From positions 1 through 49,075 of the forward strand of contig NZ_DF970228.1 in assembly GCF_000953855.2 (NCBI RefSeq): a stretch of DNA of 49,075 bases. The letters run 5' to 3'. Below the pieces are notes generated by a model. The model saw only the letters and a program-made list of their open reading frames with translations, did no database searches and was not told the DNA's origin. The translations under genes were made by a program, and so were the position numbers. Origin of the DNA: Mizugakiibacter sediminis (GTDB lineage Bacteria > Pseudomonadota > Gammaproteobacteria > Xanthomonadales > Rhodanobacteraceae). Shown here piece by piece: positions 30,311 to 39,687 of the stretch; position 1 is the stretch's first letter, and the number at the start of each line of letters is the position of its first letter.

Positions 30311-30796
30311 ATGCAGCATCTGACCATCGTCACCACCGGCGGCACCATCGACAAGATCTACTTCGACGCCAAGTCCGACTACCAGATCGGCGCGCCGCAG
30401 ATCGGCGAGATCCTCTCGCAGCTCGGCGTCGCCTTCCGCTTCGAGGTGGTGTCGATCCTGCGCAAGGACAGCCTGGAGATGAGCGACGACGACCGCCAGC
30501 TGATCCGCCGCACCATCGAGGCGCAGCCGCACCGCCACGTGCTGGTCACGCACGGCACCGACACCATGGTCGAGACCGCGCGCACGCTGCTCGGCATTCC
30601 CGGCAAGGTGATCGTGCTGACCGGCGCGCTCAACCCCGCGCGCTTCCAGGGCTCGGATGCGGTGTTCAACATCGGCTGCGCGGTCGGCGCCGTGCAGACC
30701 CTGCCGGACGGCGTCTACATCGCCATGAACGGCCGCGTCTGGGACCCGCTGCGCGTGCGCAAGAACCGCGGCGAGAACCGCTTCGAGGAAGCCTGA
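30311..30796 (+). CDS. Single-domain asparaginase-like protein
   Basis: A 161-aa protein matching only the N-terminal catalytic domain of L-asparaginases (about 330 aa). TIVTTGGTIDKIYFD holds the first catalytic Thr and VLVTHGTDTMVETARTL the second Thr-Asp pair. The C-terminal domain is absent and the frame ends cleanly at TGA with no homologous remnant before the LysR gene. Short asparaginase-domain proteins are a recognised group, so this is probably not a truncation. Activity is unproven, as the substrate site of full-length enzymes needs both domains of a dimer. It lies 34 nt after the dehydrogenase gene and may be co-transcribed. Confidence 0.85.
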   Translation: MQHLTIVTTGGTIDKIYFDAKSDYQIGAPQIGEILSQLGVAFRFEVVSILRKDSLEMSDDDRQLIRRTIEAQPHRHVLVTHGTDTMVETARTLLGIPGKVIVLTGALNPARFQGSDAVFNIGCAVGAVQTLPDGVYIAMNGRVWDPLRVRKNRGENRFEEA

Positions 30797-30815
30797 ACGG
30801 GCGCGGCGTCCGTGC

Positions 30816-31757
30816 TCAGGACGCCGCCGCCAGCCGCGGCCGCTCGAACGGGCAGACGAAGCCGGCGCAGCTCGCGAACAGCGCCGTCATCCAGTCGATG
30901 AACACCTGCACGCGCGCCGACAGGTGGCGGCGCTGCGGGTAGACGATCCATACCGGCGGGCCGGCGGCGATCACGTCCGGCAGCACCAGGCGCAGCTCGC
31001 CGCGCTGCAGGTAGCTGTTGGCCAGGTAGTCGCCGGTCTGGATCAGGCCCAGCCCCATCACGCCCGCCTGCAGCACCGCCTCGGCGTCGTTGATGGTCAG
31101 CCTGGCGTCGACGTCGACGTTCACGCGCCCGTCCGGCGTGTCGAACATCCACGCCAGCGGCCGCCCGTTCGGTTGCTTGGTGTAGCCGATGCAGGAGTGT
31201 CCGTCGAGGTCGTCGATCGACGCCGGCACGCCGTGGCGCTGCAGGTAGCCGGGTGCCGCGCAGGTCAGCACGCGCATCTCGCCGATGCGGCGGGCGATCA
31301 GCGAGGAGTCGGCGAGGTCGCCGACGCGGATCGCGCAGTCGGCGCCGGTCTCGATCAGGTCGGTCGGACGATCGCTCATCAGCAATTCGAGGCGGATGTC
31401 CGGATAGCGGGTGCGGAAATCGGGCAGGTGCGGCATCAGGCAGGCGCGCCCCACCGCGACCGAGGTGGCGACGCGCAGCCGCCCTTCCGGCCTGCGCCGC
31501 GCGCCGCCGATCGCCTCGGTGGCCTCGTTGAGGTCGGCGAGGATGTCGCGGCAGCGCTCGTAGAAGGCCGCGCCCTCGTCGGTCGTGCGCAGCGCGCGCG
31601 TGGTGCGCGACAGCAGACGCACGCCGAGCTGCGCCTCCAGCCGCGCGATCGCCCGGCTGACGCCGGACGCGGTCATGCCGAGCTGCGGCGCCGCCGCCGC
31701 GAAGCTCTTCGCTTCCACCACACGCGTGAACACCACGATCGCGGACAGGTCTTCCAT
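30816..31757 (-). CDS. LysR-family transcriptional regulator
   Basis: A 313-aa LTTR. The N-terminal winged helix-turn-helix is at about 1-60 (FTRVVEAKSFAAAAPQLGMTASGVSRAIARLEAQLGVRLL) and the effector-binding PBP2-like domain at about 90-300 (GRLRVATSVAVGRACLMPHLPDF and later). It is divergent from the RND efflux genes with 208 bp between, the usual place for a regulator of the pump. An inverted repeat at 31797-31810 could be its site. The effector is unknown. Confidence 0.93.
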   Translation of the reverse strand: MEDLSAIVVFTRVVEAKSFAAAAPQLGMTASGVSRAIARLEAQLGVRLLSRTTRALRTTDEGAAFYERCRDILADLNEATEAIGGARRRPEGRLRVATSVAVGRACLMPHLPDFRTRYPDIRLELLMSDRPTDLIETGADCAIRVGDLADSSLIARRIGEMRVLTCAAPGYLQRHGVPASIDDLDGHSCIGYTKQPNGRPLAWMFDTPDGRVNVDVDARLTINDAEAVLQAGVMGLGLIQTGDYLANSYLQRGELRLVLPDVIAAGPPVWIVYPQRRHLSARVQVFIDWMTALFASCAGFVCPFERPRLAAAS

Positions 31758-31796
31758 GGCGCGTTCCCCGAATGGATTGATGACTGGCGGTCAGGA

Positions 31797-31810
31797 TTGA
31801 CTTGCGTCAA
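31797..31810. promoter_or_regulatory. Candidate operator between lysR-type gene and efflux operon
   Basis: A perfect 5-bp inverted repeat TTGAC-ttgc-GTCAA lies 40 bp upstream of the LysR start. It overlaps a TTGAC -35-like hexamer on either strand. The 208-bp divergent region also holds a TTGACT at 31876-31881, but no convincing -10 follows. Binding by the LysR protein is inferred from position only. Confidence 0.4.
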
Positions 31811-31965
31811 GGCGGGGTTTTTTCAAGGGAACCCGGCCCTAGCTCTCCCGGCCCGCGGCGACCGTGCCCGCAGCCTTGACTCGCGAGCCGGGTCCGGGGT
31901 GCAAGCTCCGCATCCCGTCGGAGCGGCCACGCGGTCGCGCCGCCGCATTCCGGTTGGGAGAGACC

Positions 31966-33210
31966 ATGATGAGCAAGACCCGTTGGGCGCTGGCCGCGGC
32001 CATCGCCGTCGCCCTGGTTGGCGCCAAGTTCGCTCTCGGCAACGCCACGTCCGCGCCCGCCCCGGTCGCCGCCGCTCCGGAGGTGACCACGGCCGAGGTG
32101 CTGGTGCGGCCGCTGCGCAACACCGCCGATTTCACCGGCCGCCTGCAGGCGGTCGACACCGTGCAGGTGCGGCCGCACGTCGGCGGCTACCTCGAATCGG
32201 TGCACTTCAAGGAAGGCGCGCTGGTGAAGCGGGGCCAGTTGCTGTTCCAGATCGACCCGCGTCCGTACAAGGCCGAGGTGGACCGCCTCGCCGCCGGCCT
32301 GGCGCAGGCCAGGGCCGAGCTGGCGCTGGCCGAGGCGAACGCCGCGCGCGGCCGCCGCCTGCTCGAGATGCGCGCGATCTCGCGGGAGGAGGCCGACCGC
32401 CTGCAGACGGCCGCCGAGAGCGCGCGCGCGCAGGTCGCGTCCACCGCCGCCTCGCTGCAGGCGGCGCGCCTCGACCTCGACTTCACCCAGGTGCGCGCGC
32501 CGATCGACGGCCGTGTCAGCAACGCGCAGGTCACGCCGGGCAACCTGGTCGGCAGCGCCGACGTGCTGACCAGCGTGGTCAGCGTCGATCCGGTGTATGT
32601 CTACTTCGACGTCGACGAGCAGAACTACCTCAAGCTGCTGGCCGACGGCGCCGCGCCGGCGCAGGGCGGCTCGCTGGACGCCGCCGTGGCGATGGGCCTG
32701 GCCGACGAGGACGGCTACCCGCACCGCGGGCGACTGGATTTCGTCGACAACCAGCTGCGCGCCGGCGCCGGCACGATCCGCCTGCGCGCGCTGTTCGACA
32801 ACAAGGACGGCCGCTACACGCCCGGCATGTTCGCGCGCCTGCAGTTGGAGAGCGGCGCCGCGCGTCCGACCGTGCTGATCGACGACCGTGCCGTCGGCAC
32901 CGACCTCGGCAACCAGTTCGTCTACGCGGTCGGCAAGGACGGCACCGTCGAGTACCGCAAGATCACCACCGGCCCGCTGTTCCACGGCCTGCGCACGGTC
33001 ACTTCCGGTCTCGCCGCCGGCGACGTGATCGTGGTCAACGGCCTGCAGCGCGTGCGACCCGGCGTGCAGGTGGCCGCGCGGAAGGTGGCGATGGAGGCGC
33101 GCCTCGACGACCGCGACCGCGCGCTGGTACGCGGCGGCGGCGCGGACGACGGCGCCGGCGGGCGCGTCGCCGCGCGCGGCCGCACCGGCGGCGGCCGCGA
33201 CGACGGCTAG
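31966..33210 (+). CDS. RND efflux periplasmic adaptor (membrane fusion protein)
   Basis: A 414-aa HlyD/AcrA-type adaptor. A signal/membrane anchor at 1-25 has no lipobox Cys. The barrel-sandwich/lipoyl halves are DTVQVRPHVGGYLESVHFKEGALVKRGQLLFQIDP and DFTQVRAPIDGRVSN (described here by their starts near residues 63 and 177), with the helical hairpin between. The beta-barrel and membrane-proximal parts lie near 210-380. It links the inner-membrane RND pump to an outer-membrane channel. ATG 31966 follows GGGAGAG. A Gly/Asp/Arg-rich C-tail (from about 385) is unusual and likely disordered. No outer-membrane factor gene is present. Confidence 0.92.
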   Translation: MMSKTRWALAAAIAVALVGAKFALGNATSAPAPVAAAPEVTTAEVLVRPLRNTADFTGRLQAVDTVQVRPHVGGYLESVHFKEGALVKRGQLLFQIDPRPYKAEVDRLAAGLAQARAELALAEANAARGRRLLEMRAISREEADRLQTAAESARAQVASTAASLQAARLDLDFTQVRAPIDGRVSNAQVTPGNLVGSADVLTSVVSVDPVYVYFDVDEQNYLKLLADGAAPAQGGSLDAAVAMGLADEDGYPHRGRLDFVDNQLRAGAGTIRLRALFDNKDGRYTPGMFARLQLESGAARPTVLIDDRAVGTDLGNQFVYAVGKDGTVEYRKITTGPLFHGLRTVTSGLAAGDVIVVNGLQRVRPGVQVAARKVAMEARLDDRDRALVRGGGADDGAGGRVAARGRTGGGRDDG

Positions 33211-33292
33211 CGCGGCGCGCGGTCGACACGCAAGCACCGAAGTCCCCTCTCCCGCCGGGAGCGGGGCAGACCCCTGCTGGCAAGGTCCACGC

Positions 33293-36200
33293 ATGAACAT
33301 CGCCCAATTCTTCGTCGAACGGCCGATCCTGGCCGCCGTGTTGTCGCTGCTGATCGTGATCGCCGGCGCGATCGCGCTGCCGACGCTGCCGATCAGCGAA
33401 TACCCGGAAGTGGTGCCGCCCACCGTGGTGGTGCGCGCCACCTACCCCGGCGCCAACCCCAAGGTGATCGCGGAAACCGTGGCCACGCCGCTGGAAACCG
33501 CCATCAACGGCGTCGAGGGCATGCTGTATTCCTCCTCGCAATCGACCAGCGACGGCCAGATGACGCTGACCGTCACCTTCGCGCTCGGCACCGACCTCGA
33601 CAACGCGCAGGTGCAGGTGCAGAACCGCGTCGCGCAGGCGCTGCCGAAGCTGCCGCAGGAAGTGCAGCGGCTCGGCGTGACCACGCAGAAGAGCTCGCCC
33701 GACCTGACCATGGTCGTGCATCTCGTCTCGCCCGACCGCCGCTACGACATGTTGTATCTGTCGAACTATGCGCGGCTGCGGGTCAAGGACCAGTTGGCGC
33801 GGCTCGACGGCGTCGGCGACGTGCAGATCTTCGGCGCCGGCGAGTACAGCATGCGCGTGTGGCTGGATCCGGAGAAGCTCGCCGCGCGCGACCTCACCAC
33901 CGGCGACGTGGTCAACGCGATCCGCGAGCAGAACGTCGAAGTCGCGGCCAGCGCGCTGAACGCGCCGCCGACGCGCAGCGACGCCAGCTTCCAGCTCAAC
34001 ATCAACACCCGCGGCCGCCTGGTCAGCGAGGACGACTTCCGCAACATCATCGTGCGCACCGACGCGGACGGCGCCGTGGTGCACCTGCGCGACATCGCCC
34101 GCGTCGAGCTGGGCGCCGACCAGTACGCGCTGCGCAGCCTGCTCGACAACCAGCCGGCGGTGGCGATACCGATCTTCGCGCGGCCGGGCTCCAACGCCAT
34201 CCGCATCTCCGACCAAGTGCGCGCCGCCATGGCGCAGCTGAAGAAGGATTTCCCGCAGGGGCTCGATTACCGCATCGTCTACGACCCCACCGTGTTCGTG
34301 CGCGACTCGATCAAGGCGGTGGTGCACACGCTGTTCGAGGCGATCGTGCTGGTGGTGCTGGTGGTGATCCTGTTCCTGCAGACCTGGCGCGCCTCGGTGA
34401 TCCCGCTGGTGGCGGTGCCGGTGTCGCTGATCGGCAGCTTCGCGGTGATGAAGCTGGCCGGCTTCAGCCTGAACGCGCTGTCGCTGTTCGGGCTGGTGCT
34501 GGCGATCGGCATCGTCGTCGACGACGCGATCGTGGTGGTGGAGAACGTCGAGCGCAACATCGCGCTGGGCCTGAAGCCGAAGGAGGCCACGCGGCGGGCG
34601 ATGCGTGAGGTCACCGGACCGATCGTCGCCACCGCGCTGGTGCTGTGCGCGGTGTTCGTGCCGACCGCGTTCATCAGCGGCCTGACCGGGCAGTTCTACC
34701 GGCAGTTCGCGCTGACCATCGCCATCTCGACGATCATCTCGGCGTTCAACTCGCTGACCCTCAGCCCGGCGCTGTCGGCGGTGCTGCTGCAGGAGCACGG
34801 CGCGCCGAAGGACCGCCTGAGCGTGGCGATCGAGCGCCTGTTCGGCTGGGTGTTCCGCCCGTTCAACCGCTTCTTCGAAGCGAGCGCGCAGCGCTACGTC
34901 GGCGGCGTGCGCCGCATCCTGCGCGCGTCGACGATCTCGCTGCTCGTGTACGCCGGCCTGCTCGGCCTGACCTGGCTCGGCTTCGCCCACGTGCCGACCG
35001 GCTTCGTGCCGCAGCAGGACAAGCAGTACCTGGTGTCGTTCGCGCAACTGCCGGATGCGGCGACGCTCGACCGTACCGAGGACGTGATCCGGCGCATGTC
35101 GGAGATCGCGCTCGAGCAGCCCGGCGTGGAAGGCGCGGTGGCGTTTCCCGGCCTGTCGATCAACGGCTTCACCAACAGCACCAACGCCGGCATCGTGTTC
35201 GTCAAGCTGAAACCGTTCGAGGAGCGGCGCAGCGCGGAGCTGTCCGCCAACGCGATCGCCGGCGTGCTGAACCGGAAGTTCGCCGGCATCCAGGACGCCT
35301 TCGTGGCGATCTTCCCGCCACCGCCGGTGCAGGGCCTCGGCACGATCGGCGGCTTCCGCGCGCAGATCGAGGACCGCGGCGGCGCCGGCTTCGCCGAGCT
35401 CTACAAGCAGACGCAGGACCTGATCAAGGCCGGCTCGCAGACGCCGGGCCTGGCCGGCCTGTTCTCCAGCTTCCAGGTGAACGTGCCGCAGGTCGACGCG
35501 GACATCGACCGCGAGAGGGCCAAGGCCGAGGGCGTCGACCTGGACGACGTGTTCCAGACCATGCAGGCCTACCTCGGCTCGCTGTACGTCAACGACTTCA
35601 ACCGTTTCGGTCGCACCTACCAGGTGAACGTCTCCGCCGAGCCGCGCTTCCGCCGCGACCTCGAGGACATCACCACGCTGAAGACGCGCAACGCGCAGGG
35701 CCGGCTGATCCCGCTCGGCTCGTTCGTCACCGTGCGCATGAGCGCCGGCCCGGACCGCGTGATGCACTACAACGGCTATCCCACCGCGGAGATCAACGGC
35801 GGCCCGGCGCCCGGCTACAGCTCCGGCCAGGCGCAGGCGCTGATGGAGAAGCTGGCCGCCGAGCACCTGCCGAACGGCATGGCGTTCGAGTGGACCGAGC
35901 TGACCTACCAGCAGATCCTCGCCGGCAATACGGCGGTGCTGGCGTTCCCGCTGTGCGTGCTGCTGGTGTTCCTGGTGCTGGCCGCGCTGTACGAGAGCTG
36001 GTCGCTGCCGCTGGCGGTGATCCTGATCGTGCCGATGGGCCTCTTGTCGGCAATCGCCGGCGTGTGGCTGTCCGGCGGCGACAACAACATCTTCACGCAG
36101 ATCGGCCTGATCGTGCTGGTCGGCCTCGCCTGCAAGAACGCCATCCTGATCGTCGAGTTCGCGCGCGAGCGCCAGCACGAGGGCATGGATCGCACGCGGG

Positions 36201-36475
36201 CGGTGCTGGAGGCGGCACGGCTGCGCCTGCGCCCGATCCTGATGACCTCGATCGCGTTCGTGATGGGCGTGGTGCCGCTGGTGCTCTCGCACGGCGCCGG
36301 CGCGGAGATGCGCCACGCCATGGGCGTGGCGGTGTTCGCCGGCATGCTCGGCGTCACCTTCTTCGGCCTGCTGCTGACGCCGGTGTTCTACGCCACGATC
36401 CGCGCCCTGGTCGAGCGCCGCGCAGCGCGGCGCGCGGCCGCCTCCCGCGGACCTGCCGCGACCGGCAGCGCTTGA
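33293..36475 (+). CDS. RND multidrug efflux permease (AcrB/MexB-like, HAE-1)
   Basis: A 1060-aa inner-membrane drug/proton antiporter with twelve predicted helices and two large periplasmic loops. The start IAQFFVERPILAAVLSLLIVIAG is typical. The proton-relay Asp pair is in TM4 (AIGIVVDDAIVVVENVERN), and TAFISGLTGQFYRQFALTI follows. The second half has GLACKNAILIVEFARE. The stop is followed in 2 nt by the terminator of the opposing protease gene. It lies 82 bp after the adaptor; drug range cannot be predicted. Confidence 0.95.
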   Translation: MNIAQFFVERPILAAVLSLLIVIAGAIALPTLPISEYPEVVPPTVVVRATYPGANPKVIAETVATPLETAINGVEGMLYSSSQSTSDGQMTLTVTFALGTDLDNAQVQVQNRVAQALPKLPQEVQRLGVTTQKSSPDLTMVVHLVSPDRRYDMLYLSNYARLRVKDQLARLDGVGDVQIFGAGEYSMRVWLDPEKLAARDLTTGDVVNAIREQNVEVAASALNAPPTRSDASFQLNINTRGRLVSEDDFRNIIVRTDADGAVVHLRDIARVELGADQYALRSLLDNQPAVAIPIFARPGSNAIRISDQVRAAMAQLKKDFPQGLDYRIVYDPTVFVRDSIKAVVHTLFEAIVLVVLVVILFLQTWRASVIPLVAVPVSLIGSFAVMKLAGFSLNALSLFGLVLAIGIVVDDAIVVVENVERNIALGLKPKEATRRAMREVTGPIVATALVLCAVFVPTAFISGLTGQFYRQFALTIAISTIISAFNSLTLSPALSAVLLQEHGAPKDRLSVAIERLFGWVFRPFNRFFEASAQRYVGGVRRILRASTISLLVYAGLLGLTWLGFAHVPTGFVPQQDKQYLVSFAQLPDAATLDRTEDVIRRMSEIALEQPGVEGAVAFPGLSINGFTNSTNAGIVFVKLKPFEERRSAELSANAIAGVLNRKFAGIQDAFVAIFPPPPVQGLGTIGGFRAQIEDRGGAGFAELYKQTQDLIKAGSQTPGLAGLFSSFQVNVPQVDADIDRERAKAEGVDLDDVFQTMQAYLGSLYVNDFNRFGRTYQVNVSAEPRFRRDLEDITTLKTRNAQGRLIPLGSFVTVRMSAGPDRVMHYNGYPTAEINGGPAPGYSSGQAQALMEKLAAEHLPNGMAFEWTELTYQQILAGNTAVLAFPLCVLLVFLVLAALYESWSLPLAVILIVPMGLLSAIAGVWLSGGDNNIFTQIGLIVLVGLACKNAILIVEFARERQHEGMDRTRAVLEAARLRLRPILMTSIAFVMGVVPLVLSHGAGAEMRHAMGVAVFAGMLGVTFFGLLLTPVFYATIRALVERRAARRAAASRGPAATGSA

Positions 36476-36477
36476 GG

Positions 36478-36506
36478 AAAAAAAGCCCGGCCCTTTCGGG
36501 CCGGGC
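36478..36506 (-). terminator. Intrinsic terminator of the S53 peptidase gene
   Basis: Read on the minus strand, GCCCGGCCC-gaaa-GGGCCGGGC (36506-36485) is followed by seven T (36484-36478), a textbook rho-independent terminator 90 nt after the peptidase stop. On the plus strand there is no T-tract after the hairpin, so it stops the efflux transcript poorly, if at all. The same core stem occurs in the terminator at 39284-39312. Confidence 0.85.
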
Positions 36507-36596
36507 CGCTTGGCCGACAGTGGGGGGCACCGGCGAGCCGGGAGCAACGCTTGCCGCGGCGCGGGACCGCCCTGCGCGGCCCCGCGTCGCGGACGC

Positions 36597-38990
36597 TTAC
36601 TGCACGGTCAGGGTGATGTCGTCGAGCACGAACGAGGTCTGCAGCGAGGTGTCCTCGGTGCCGGTGAACTTGATCACCACGGTCTGGCCGATGTACGCGG
36701 CCAGGCTGTTGCTGTGCACCGCGTAGCCGCTGTTGTGGTTGAGGTTGGAATAGGTCGCCAGCGTCTTCAGCAGCGTGCCGGAAGTGCTGTAGACCCGCAC
36801 GTACAGCTTGTCGTAGGCGGTCGATGTGGTGGTCTCGCTGGTGTCGACGTGCAGGTAGTACTGCAGCGTCGCCGAGGTCTTGCCGGCGGGGATGGTCACG
36901 GTCTGCGACACCGTGTCGGTGTGCGTGCTGCCGTAGCCGTCCAGCCAGGCGAACCACGAACCGTTGTGCGCGGTCTCGCCCGAGCAGCTGCTGTTGCTGC
37001 ACAGCGTGCCCGCGCTCATCGACCACGGCGAAGCCGAACCCGTTTCGAAGCCGGTGTTGCCCAGCAGTTGCGAGGAACTGCTGCCGACCGTCACCGACTG
37101 CGTCTTGGTGTTGGTCGCGCCGCCGTTGTCGGTCACCGTCAGCGAGACGGTGTAGGTGCCGGCCGCGGCGTAGGTGTGGCTCGGATTGGTCGCCGTCGAG
37201 GTGGCGCCGTCGCCGAAGTTCCAGGAGCGCGAGGCGATGGTGCCGTCGCTGTCGGTGGAACTGTCGGTGAAGTTGACGGTCAGCCCGTTGGCGACGTAGC
37301 TGAAGTTCGCCACCGGCGGCACGTTGCCGCCGCCACCGCCGATGTCGTTGATCGCGCTGCTCAGGATGATGCTGCCGCGGCCGCTGGCAAGGTCGTAGCC
37401 GGGGCCGGCGGTCTCGCCGCCGTTGTTGCCGGAGGTGACGTCGTGGAAGTCCGACGCCGGCAGCTGGTACAGCAGCGGTCCGGCGAAGCCGACGCCGGTG
37501 CCCTTCACCGCGATCACGCGCGCCCACATGCCGGCGAAGATCGGCGCGGCCAGGCTGGTGCCGCCGATCTGCTGGGTGGCGCCGTTGACGATCACCTCGG
37601 CGCCGGAGCTCGGGCTGGCGTCGAAGGCGACGTCGGCGACGCCGCGATGGGTGCCCGACCACAGCGTCTGCCAGCTCGGCTTCGGCTCGAACGTGCTCTC
37701 GCTGCCGCCGGTGGCGCCGTTGCCGATGCTGAGGTCGTTCCACACCACCTCGCTGTTCCAGGTGGTGGTGGAGGCGTCCAGCTTGGTGCCGGCCACCGCG
37801 ACCACGTACTGCGAGGCCGCCGGCCAGCTCGGCGTGGTGCCGCCGGTGCCGCACTCGTCGGCGCCGGAGTCGCCGGTCGAGATGGAGAAGGTCTGGCCCT
37901 GCGCGACCGCCTGCTGGAACGCCTGGTCCTGCGCCGCCGCCGAGCCGTCGCTCTGCGCGTCGGTTTCGCACTCGCCCAGCGAGACGTTGATGATCTTGGC
38001 CTCGTTGCGCGACACGATGGTGTTGATGTCGGCGGTGAGGTCGGCGTTCGACAGCGTGGGGATGTTGTAGAAGATCAGCTTGCCGACCTGGCCGCCGCCC
38101 ATGCCGACGATGTCCTGGCTGTCCAGGTTCCACTCGCCGACGCCGCTGGTGTCGCTGCTGGTGCCGTTGGTGTTGACGGTCTGCGTGGTCACCGTCGGCA
38201 GGCCGTTGTTCGACGTGAACGTGTTCAGGTCGGCGATGGTCTGCGTCAGGCTGCCTTGGGTGACGATGCCGACGGTCACGCCCGCCGCGGTCGGCACGCC
38301 GGTGCCGCCGTAGATCGACGAGAACTCGGTCGGGTTGTGGCCGGTGATCGCCTGCGGCGTCAGGCCGTCCGGCTGCAGCATCCGCGCGAAGGTGTGCGCG
38401 CGGTGCACGTCCTGCAGGCCGATCACCGACAGCACGCTGTCCTGCAGCGCCGCCGGGATGTGCGCGTCGGACGTGTTCGCATAGGTATCGCGGCCGTCCT
38501 TGGCGCGCACGCGCGCGAAGGTGGTGCGGAATGCCGCCTGCACCACGTCGGCGGTCGCGTCGCCGGACACCAGCATGTTGTTCGGCGCGATCGTCACGTT
38601 GCTGAAGCCGGACCGCTTGAGGTAGTCGGCCACGGCCTGGGCCTGGCCGGCGGTCGGCGCGTGGCGCTGCATGAACTGCGCCTGCGTCATGAAGCGTTGC
38701 GCCATCGGCGCGAGGCCCTGGTGGGCGGCGGCGATGAAACTCTTCAGCTCGTTCTGGTTGCGCAGCTTCAGCGCGACCTCGATGTGCATCGGCTGCGAGA
38801 ACGGCAGCGCGCCGACGTAGGCGTCGCCCTTGTGCAGGGCGAAGGCGTGCGCGACGACGGGCGAAGTGTCGCTGGCGGCCTGCGTGTTGATCGAACCCTG
38901 ATCCTGCGCGGTTGCCGTGGCGGCCGCGCCCGCAGCCGCGACGCCCAGGATGGCGGCGGCGAGCACGCCGAGTCTGTGCTTTGATGACAT
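36597..38990 (-). CDS. Secreted S53 peptidase (sedolisin/pseudomonalisin-like) with PKD domain
   Basis: A 797-aa secreted protease. The signal peptide is 1-28 (ATATA). A pro-kumamolysin activation domain is at about 45-195 and the S53 catalytic domain at about 215-545. Catalytic Glu286 and Asp290 are in GEWNLDSQD, the oxyanion Asp374 is in [11 protein letters not shown] and Ser479 is in [13 protein letters not shown] calcium-site-like GYDLASGRG follows. A PKD domain at about 557-642 ([22 protein letters not shown]) and a C-terminal beta domain with a Cys pair (about 645-797) come after. Sedolisins are acid-active proteases released by self-cleavage. The start ATG 38990 has GGAGGGG upstream. 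It is regulated from 39174-39215. Confidence 0.93.
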   Translation of the reverse strand: MSSKHRLGVLAAAILGVAAAGAAATATAQDQGSINTQAASDTSPVVAHAFALHKGDAYVGALPFSQPMHIEVALKLRNQNELKSFIAAAHQGLAPMAQRFMTQAQFMQRHAPTAGQAQAVADYLKRSGFSNVTIAPNNMLVSGDATADVVQAAFRTTFARVRAKDGRDTYANTSDAHIPAALQDSVLSVIGLQDVHRAHTFARMLQPDGLTPQAITGHNPTEFSSIYGGTGVPTAAGVTVGIVTQGSLTQTIADLNTFTSNNGLPTVTTQTVNTNGTSSDTSGVGEWNLDSQDIVGMGGGQVGKLIFYNIPTLSNADLTADINTIVSRNEAKIINVSLGECETDAQSDGSAAAQDQAFQQAVAQGQTFSISTGDSGADECGTGGTTPSWPAASQYVVAVAGTKLDASTTTWNSEVVWNDLSIGNGATGGSESTFEPKPSWQTLWSGTHRGVADVAFDASPSSGAEVIVNGATQQIGGTSLAAPIFAGMWARVIAVKGTGVGFAGPLLYQLPASDFHDVTSGNNGGETAGPGYDLASGRGSIILSSAINDIGGGGGNVPPVANFSYVANGLTVNFTDSSTDSDGTIASRSWNFGDGATSTATNPSHTYAAAGTYTVSLTVTDNGGATNTKTQSVTVGSSSSQLLGNTGFETGSASPWSMSAGTLCSNSSCSGETAHNGSWFAWLDGYGSTHTDTVSQTVTIPAGKTSATLQYYLHVDTSETTTSTAYDKLYVRVYSTSGTLLKTLATYSNLNHNSGYAVHSNSLAAYIGQTVVIKFTGTEDTSLQTSFVLDDITLTVQ

Positions 38991-39143
38991 TGCAATTCCC
39001 CTCCGGATGATCGAATGCGGCCGCGTCCGCGGCCGGACCGCCTTCCCTGGTGCCCGCGTGCTTCCGCGCCCTCCGGGCCTGCGCCCGATTGCGATGGCGA
39101 TGTCTGCGAGGCGGCGCGCCTGCGGCGATGCCGTTGCGGGACT

Positions 39144-39165
39144 GCCTGCACCCCCCGATGCAGGC
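39144..39165 (-). other. Leader hairpin of the S53 peptidase transcript
   Basis: A perfect 7-bp stem, GCCTGCA and TGCAGGC around an 8-nt C/G-rich loop, lies just downstream of the candidate -10 at 39174-39179 and about 150 nt before the peptidase ATG. It would sit near the 5' end of the mRNA and could protect or regulate it. No T-tract follows on the minus strand, so it is not a terminator. The remaining leader (38991-39143) shows no gene. Confidence 0.45.
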
Positions 39166-39173
39166 GCGGTGAA

Positions 39174-39215
39174 ACTACATGCGCGGGCGACGCCGTGCAT
39201 TAAGAAAGATTCTTA
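39174..39215 (-). promoter_or_regulatory. Promoter and palindromic operator of the S53 peptidase
   Basis: The palindrome TAAGAA-AGA-TTCTTA (39201-39215) is followed on the minus strand, 21 nt away, by the -10-like TGTAGT (39174-39179). With one more base each side it is a 17-bp 7-3-7 element like those at 39714 and 39747. The position fits an activator site overlapping the -35. Half-sites of this kind resemble NarL/RcsB-family boxes, but the regulator is not identifiable here. Confidence 0.5.
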
Positions 39216-39243
39216 CGGCGAAATGCGCGCATCGAAAGTTTCC

Positions 39244-39264
39244 CGCAAGCATTTCGTGCTTGCG
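39244..39264. other. Hairpin upstream of the S53 promoter
   Basis: CGCAAGCA-tttcg-TGCTTGCG is a perfect 8-bp inverted repeat between the S53 operator and the terminator of the upstream pseudogene. With no T-tract it is either a backup to that terminator or a DNA element. No function can be assigned. Confidence 0.4.
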
Positions 39265-39283
39265 CGATGCCGCCCCGCGGACG

Positions 39284-39312
39284 AAAAAAAAACCCGGCCC
39301 TCGCGGGCCGGG
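39284..39312 (-). terminator. Intrinsic terminator of the decayed protease gene
   Basis: On the minus strand CCCGGCCC-gcga-GGGCCGGG (39312-39293) is followed by nine T (39292-39284). It stands 40 nt after the stop of the P-domain remnant and matches the stem of the S53 terminator. Its survival shows that a full transcription unit once ended here. Confidence 0.85.
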
Positions 39313-39351
39313 CGGCTCGAAACGGGCGGCGGGGGGCGCCGCCCGCCGGGC

Positions 39352-39660
39352 TCAGAACTGCAGCGACCAGCCGTCGATGTAGCCGGTGTCGCCGCGATAG
39401 ACGTCGGTGACCTTCGGCTTCCAGGTGCCGCTGGCCGGCGACGAGGATGCGTTCAACGTAGGTCGCGTGCACGCCGGCCGCGCCGTCGGAGCCGTCGGCG
39501 TTCTTCAGCCGCGCGCTGGCGCCGTTCGGCGCGATCAGATCGATCTGCAGGTCGCCGCGATAGCTGTGCACGATGTCGACGGTGACCTTCAGCGCCGACG
39601 GCGCGTCGCCGGAGAGCCGGTGACGCCGATCGAGCTGGTCGCGCTGCTGCGGTCGGGGAT
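39352..39660 (-). pseudogene. C-terminal P-domain of a secreted protease, frameshifted remnant
   Basis: The minus strand encodes, across three frames, a proprotein-convertase P-domain. First comes IPDRSSATSSIGVTG (39660-39616), then SALKVTVDIVHSYRGDLQIDL and IAPNGASARLKNADGS, and last TLNASSSPASGTWKPK with VTDVYRGDTGYIDGWSLQF before the stop at 39352. The frame changes near 39610 (within GGCTCTCCGGCG) and near 39455 (ACCTACGTTGAAC); the latter fits loss of two bases from TACACG. P-domains end secreted subtilases. No signal peptide or catalytic domain precedes it: only about 50 bp separate it from promoter-like boxes. It is therefore read as the tail of a deleted protease gene; sequencing error could explain the frameshifts but not the missing body. 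Confidence 0.7.
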
Positions 39661-39687
39661 GCGCCCCCGTCCGCAGGATGCGGCGAG

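Noticed and set aside
30311-30796. Asparaginase as a truncated pseudogene
   Set aside because: There is no remnant of the missing domain, the stop is clean and short forms are known.
31876-31900. sigma70 promoter for the RND adaptor (TTGACT)
   Set aside because: No acceptable -10 lies at 16-18 bp; kept only as a weak remark.
36478-36506. Terminator for the RND operon
   Set aside because: The T-tract is on the minus strand only, so it serves the peptidase gene.
33035-36547. An open frame of over 1100 codons on the minus strand opposite the RND pump
   Set aside because: Rich in His, Arg, Gln and Asp with no domain, and wholly opposite a certain gene.
36510-38984. An open frame of over 800 codons opposite the S53 peptidase
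   Set aside because: Composition is that of an antisense shadow; the peptidase on the other strand has a signal peptide and all catalytic residues.
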